Shown here piece after piece: positions 63,700 through 64,000 of a DNA stretch of 64,000 bases (its first letter is position 1; each line of letters starts with the position of its first letter). The stretch is from LMUY01 sp965198565. Its GTDB lineage: Bacteria > Pseudomonadota > Alphaproteobacteria > Acetobacterales > Acetobacteraceae. The DNA is taken from assembly GCA_965198565.1 (NCBI GenBank), contig OZ240665.1, positions 4,526,001-4,590,000 of the forward strand, written 5' to 3'. The notes below the pieces were generated by a model. That model saw nothing but the letters and a program-made list of their open reading frames with translations, had not been told where the DNA came from and searched no databases. The translations under genes and the position numbers were made by a program.

Positions 63700-63999
63700 T
63701 CACCCTGCCTGTTCGGCGGCCTCGGTCATCGCCTCGCCGAGATGCTTGATCTTCTCGGCGTTCTTGCTGTCGGACTTGCCGGCGATGGTGACCGTCTCCT
63801 TGCCCAGCTTGAGCATGATCTTCTTGACCGCCTCCCCGTCGATCTCGTCGGCCTGGAGGTGCTTCTTCAAGCTCTCCAGGTCCTTGACGATGGTCTTGAC
63901 GCCGGAGGTCTCGATCTTCTCGAGCGTCGCTTCCCAGCCCTCGATGTTCTTGACCGCGGCGGAGATCGTGAAGCCTTTTACGCCCTCTTTGAGGTGCTT
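63700..63999 (-). CDS. Lys/Glu-rich helical protein (5' end off window)
   Basis: Not recognised. The frame runs leftward from the window edge to a TGA at 63700-63702, giving about 99 residues of a longer protein. It is rich in Lys, Glu and Ile (EATLEKIETSGVKTIVKDLESLKKHLQAD in pieces) and probably mostly helical, with KKIMLKLGKETVTIAGKSDSKN (in pieces) near the end. No membrane segment is seen in the visible part. It is upstream of and collinear with the RutA-like gene. Confidence 0.65.
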   Translation of the reverse strand, partial: KHLKEGVKGFTISAAVKNIEGWEATLEKIETSGVKTIVKDLESLKKHLQADEIDGEAVKKIMLKLGKETVTIAGKSDSKNAEKIKHLGEAMTEAAEQAG

Positions 64000-64000
64000 G

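Overview
The window is 64 kb of very GC-rich, gene-dense DNA from an aerobic Gram-negative bacterium. An alphaproteobacterium of the Acetobacteraceae/Rhodospirillales type is my inference, not a database result. It rests on the secG-pyrG-kdsA order, Bpt-type leucyltransferase, LPS Kdo synthesis, Sco/PCu(A)C copper delivery, a FadN-type beta-oxidation protein, and strong third-position GC that opens long antisense frames everywhere. I found no rRNA, tRNA, CRISPR array, intact insertion sequence, prophage or replication origin.

Layout. 1-2.5 kb: the end of a penicillin-acylase-family gene and bpt. 2.7-8.1 kb (minus): a fadA-fadN-fadE-like beta-oxidation run. 8.2-10.4 kb (minus): Sco and PCu(A)C copper chaperones for cytochrome oxidase assembly, then a D-2-hydroxyacid dehydrogenase. 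10.6-20.2 kb: a repetitive Ser/Ala-rich small protein, a coupled DedA/ATP-grasp pair, an Old Yellow Enzyme, uppP coupled to an SGNH hydrolase, a TetA-like exporter, mutY divergent from a DUF721 gene, and an L,D-transpeptidase. 20.2-29.8 kb: a slightly less GC-rich accessory stretch of regulator-enzyme pairs (LysR/hydrolase, HxlR/NmrA, AraC/SDR), a DsbA-like protein, a siderophore-interacting protein with a Cys-rich partner, and two envelope proteins.

29.8-40.5 kb (minus): two transport operons, a Liv-type branched-chain amino acid system with a fused LivM-LivG protein, and a complete Dpp/Opp-type peptide system with stop/start overlaps at every junction. 40.8-46.2 kb: a DEAD-box helicase divergent from secG-pyrG-(toxin/antitoxin)-kdsA. 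46.2-47.4 kb is a decay zone: a phosphatase gene with an in-frame stop and a remnant of a Cys/Met-metabolism PLP enzyme held between two palindromic repeats. 47.3-60.6 kb (minus) is one long collinear run: type I secretion ABC transporter, HlyD adaptor, Sel1-repeat protein, a 960-residue double glycosyltransferase, a protein with a Lys/Ala-rich histone-H1-like tail, another glycosyltransferase, a UvrD/PcrA helicase and a SemiSWEET-like protein. It looks like a surface glycan/exoprotein locus. 60.8-64 kb: an acetyltransferase, a photoactive yellow protein (PYP) homologue, an isochorismatase-family amidase with a RutA-like flavin monooxygenase, and the end of a Lys-rich protein.

Two signals stand out. 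First, the PYP homologue keeps the chromophore cysteine, but Tyr42, Glu46 and Met100 of the Halorhodospira protein are all changed or missing, and no chromophore-synthesis gene is nearby. Second, a family of about 35-bp palindromic units (CCCTCACCC...CTCTCCC-loop-GGGAGAG) occurs at twelve loci, singly or as inverted pairs. At four of these it lies inside reading frames: the mutY 3' end, the semiSWEET 3' end, the dppD 5' end and an interdomain linker of the large glycosyltransferase.
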